DNA of 16,445 nucleotides from Opitutia bacterium UBA4506. Lineage in GTDB: Bacteria; Verrucomicrobiota; Verrucomicrobiia; Opitutales; Puniceicoccaceae. Below are positions 15,101 through 16,445 of the stretch, piece after piece (the first letter of the stretch is position 1; each line of letters opens with the position of its first letter). The position numbers were made by a program, and so were the translations under genes. The notes beneath the pieces were generated by a model. The model saw nothing but the letters and a program-made list of their open reading frames with translations, was not told the origin of the DNA and did no database searches. The DNA lies in NCBI GenBank assembly GCA_002388665.1, contig DGMY01000012.1, positions 1 through 16,445 of the forward strand. Direction: 5' to 3'.

Positions 15101-15136
15101 AACCGCGATTCGCGGGGTCCGGGTATCCCACACTTT

Positions 15137-16330
15137 ATGCGCATCAGTATTTTTTCGGATAGTTTCTATCCCTATATTTCAGGAGTCTCCATAGCGATCC
15201 TCCAACAGGCGAATGCGCTCGCGGCCCGGGGGCACGAGGTTTCAATCGTTCGTCCGAGACCAGGGAAATCGGAGAGAGTCGATGCGGTTCCCGATTTGGA
15301 TCCGTCGATTCGAGTGCTGGATACTCCGGTCACCATTCCCCACCGAGCCTTTGCCCGTTTGCGTTTGGCTTGCCCGACTTTCTTCTCCACTTGGCGGAAG
15401 CTCCGAACCATTGATCCCGAGGTCATCCACGTTCATACGGAGTTTGGAACCGGTTGGGAGGGGCTGGCGCTCGCCCGGTTGAGGCGGGTTCCGCTTTTGG
15501 GGACGTTTCACACTTTCTTTGCCGAGCCCGAATATCTAAAGCATTTTCCCGTTCCAAACTGTTCATTGACCCGCGGTATGCTCTGGCGGTACTCGGTGGG
15601 CTTTTTCAATCGATGCCATACCGTGGTGACTCCTTCCAAGGCGGTCTACGAGTCCCTCTCCGAGAGAGGGGCCAAGTGTCGCCTCGAGAAGGTGTCGAAT
15701 GGGATTCGCCCGCCCCGGATGCAGCCAGACGAATTTATTCAGGGTCGGCGTGCTGAGATGGGGCTCGGAGGGGTCACTTTCCTCTATGTCGGCCGGGTTT
15801 CTCATGAGAAATCGATCGATCTGGTACTGGAAGCCTTTGGCAAGGTTTGGAGACAGGATCAATCCGTTCGTCTTTTGATCGTTGGCGGTGGCCCTCATGA
15901 GGAAGAATTGAGAAAGCTGGCGAACGCGATGGATTGCCGCGATGCGGTTCGATTCACCGGCCCGATTCCCAATCATCAGTTATTGGCCGAGAATTTCTAC
16001 CGCTTGGGTGATGTGTTTGTGACTGCGAGTACGACGGAAAACCAGCCCGTGAGTATCCTTGAGGCCATGTCATTCGGTCTCCCTCTAATCGGACCCCGGG
16101 CCAAGGGTCTACCTGAAATGATTCTCGATGACCAAAACGGCCGTTTAGTCGAACCGCGAAATGTCCGTTCTCTAGCCGAAGCGATGGATCAAGCACGAAA
16201 CCCCACTGCACGCGGTCGTTGGGCAGCCGAAGCAGGGCGCATGGCACTCGACCACGATCTAGGGCAGGTAGCTGGCCGTCTCGAAGAATTATATGGGGAC
16301 GCAATCGAGTCGCGCCGGGTACCAGATTAA
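15137..16330 (+). CDS. Glycosyltransferase family 4 (GT-B fold)
   Basis: A 397-residue GT-B enzyme that would transfer a sugar from an activated donor to a lipid or glycan at the cytoplasmic face of the membrane. The N-terminal domain has SGVSIAILQQANALAARGHEV (15-35), the usual glycine-rich acceptor-side loop, and GTFHTFF (122-128). The C-terminal donor domain has YVGRVSHEKS (217-226, R220 and K225 at the phosphate site), GGGPHEEEL (250-258) and the EX7E motif with E301 and E309. I chose ATG 15137 because the first beta strand (MRISIFSDSFYP) begins there. A TTG at 15044 would add 31 unlikely residues. There is no good Shine-Dalgarno site. The pattern resembles transferases that glycosylate diacylglycerol or phosphatidylinositol, but the substrate cannot be fixed. 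No cell-envelope gene cluster surrounds it. Confidence 0.92.
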   Translation: MRISIFSDSFYPYISGVSIAILQQANALAARGHEVSIVRPRPGKSERVDAVPDLDPSIRVLDTPVTIPHRAFARLRLACPTFFSTWRKLRTIDPEVIHVHTEFGTGWEGLALARLRRVPLLGTFHTFFAEPEYLKHFPVPNCSLTRGMLWRYSVGFFNRCHTVVTPSKAVYESLSERGAKCRLEKVSNGIRPPRMQPDEFIQGRRAEMGLGGVTFLYVGRVSHEKSIDLVLEAFGKVWRQDQSVRLLIVGGGPHEEELRKLANAMDCRDAVRFTGPIPNHQLLAENFYRLGDVFVTASTTENQPVSILEAMSFGLPLIGPRAKGLPEMILDDQNGRLVEPRNVRSLAEAMDQARNPTARGRWAAEAGRMALDHDLGQVAGRLEELYGDAIESRRVPD

Positions 16331-16405
16331 ATATCGAATCTGCATAAGAACGTCTCCAGACCAATCCCGTAGCGTGACGCTTCAGCGAACGTCCCTCCCA
16401 CAAGC

Positions 16406-16445
16406 CTACGCCTCCTCCAGCGAAAAATCCCAAGGAACCCGCCGC
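16406..16445 (-). CDS. Possible C-terminal end of a gene entering from the right
   Basis: On the minus strand a frame open from the window edge reads RRVPWDFSLEEA and ends at TAG (16408-16406). The sequence looks like a natural protein end, but 12 residues are too few to prove coding. Two other minus-strand frames are also open here, as is a plus-strand frame from GTG 16374, so this is only one reading. If real, the gene converges with the glycosyltransferase. The rest of 16331-16405 shows only a small AGCG-TGA-CGCT repeat at 16371-16381. Confidence 0.25.
   Translation of the reverse strand, partial: RRVPWDFSLEEA

Noticed and set aside
15954..16433. 159-codon minus-strand frame overlapping the glycosyltransferase
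   Set aside because: Most of it is antisense to a well-supported GT4 gene, and the protein has no coherent pattern.

Overview
The window reads as ordinary chromosome from a Gram-negative-type bacterium of moderately high G+C. My best guess is the Verrucomicrobia (Opitutae-like). This rests on the gene order nusA-infB-rbfA-nrnA-truB, on the form of PanB (GTG start, GEMID active-site segment), and on the scarcity of good Shine-Dalgarno sites. It is an inference from recall, not from a search. I see no phage, insertion sequence, CRISPR array, integron or toxin-antitoxin pair.

Region 1 (1-239) is the far 3' end of a plus-strand gene, cut by the window edge, followed by a short convergent gap with a bulged inverted repeat. 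Region 2 (240-7237, minus strand) is a transcription and translation operon, read right to left: nusA, infB, rbfA, nrnA, truB and then a CDF-type divalent metal exporter. Overlaps or short gaps join nearly all members. rimP, which normally precedes nusA, is absent. The nusA leader (about 7246-7297) contains what looks like an intrinsic terminator ending 8 nt before the start codon, plus a competing upstream hairpin. This suggests transcription attenuation of the whole operon and is the most interesting thing in the window.

Region 3 (7467-9689) holds tRNA-Leu(UAA) on the plus strand, a small basic one-helix membrane protein on the minus strand, and divergently from it panB-gpsA on the plus strand. 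panB and gpsA overlap by ATGA and link pantothenate/CoA synthesis with glycerol-3-phosphate supply for phospholipids. Region 4 (9733-13224, minus) is a very large orphan hybrid histidine kinase: eight predicted membrane helices, an extracytoplasmic domain of about 210 residues, PAS, HisKA, HATPase, a degenerate receiver and an intact receiver. No partner regulator lies next to it.

Region 5 (13514-16330) is a TPR-repeat protein on the minus strand with its own intrinsic terminator. It is divergent from a GT4-family glycosyltransferase on the plus strand. The 219-bp gap between them holds an 11-bp-arm palindrome that could be an operator. The last 115 bases hold no gene I can assign with confidence.

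No clearly new multi-gene system is visible. The points worth a second look are regulatory (nusA leader, divergent palindrome) and protein-level (altered G4/G5 motifs in IF2, the kinase sensor region, the small membrane protein).
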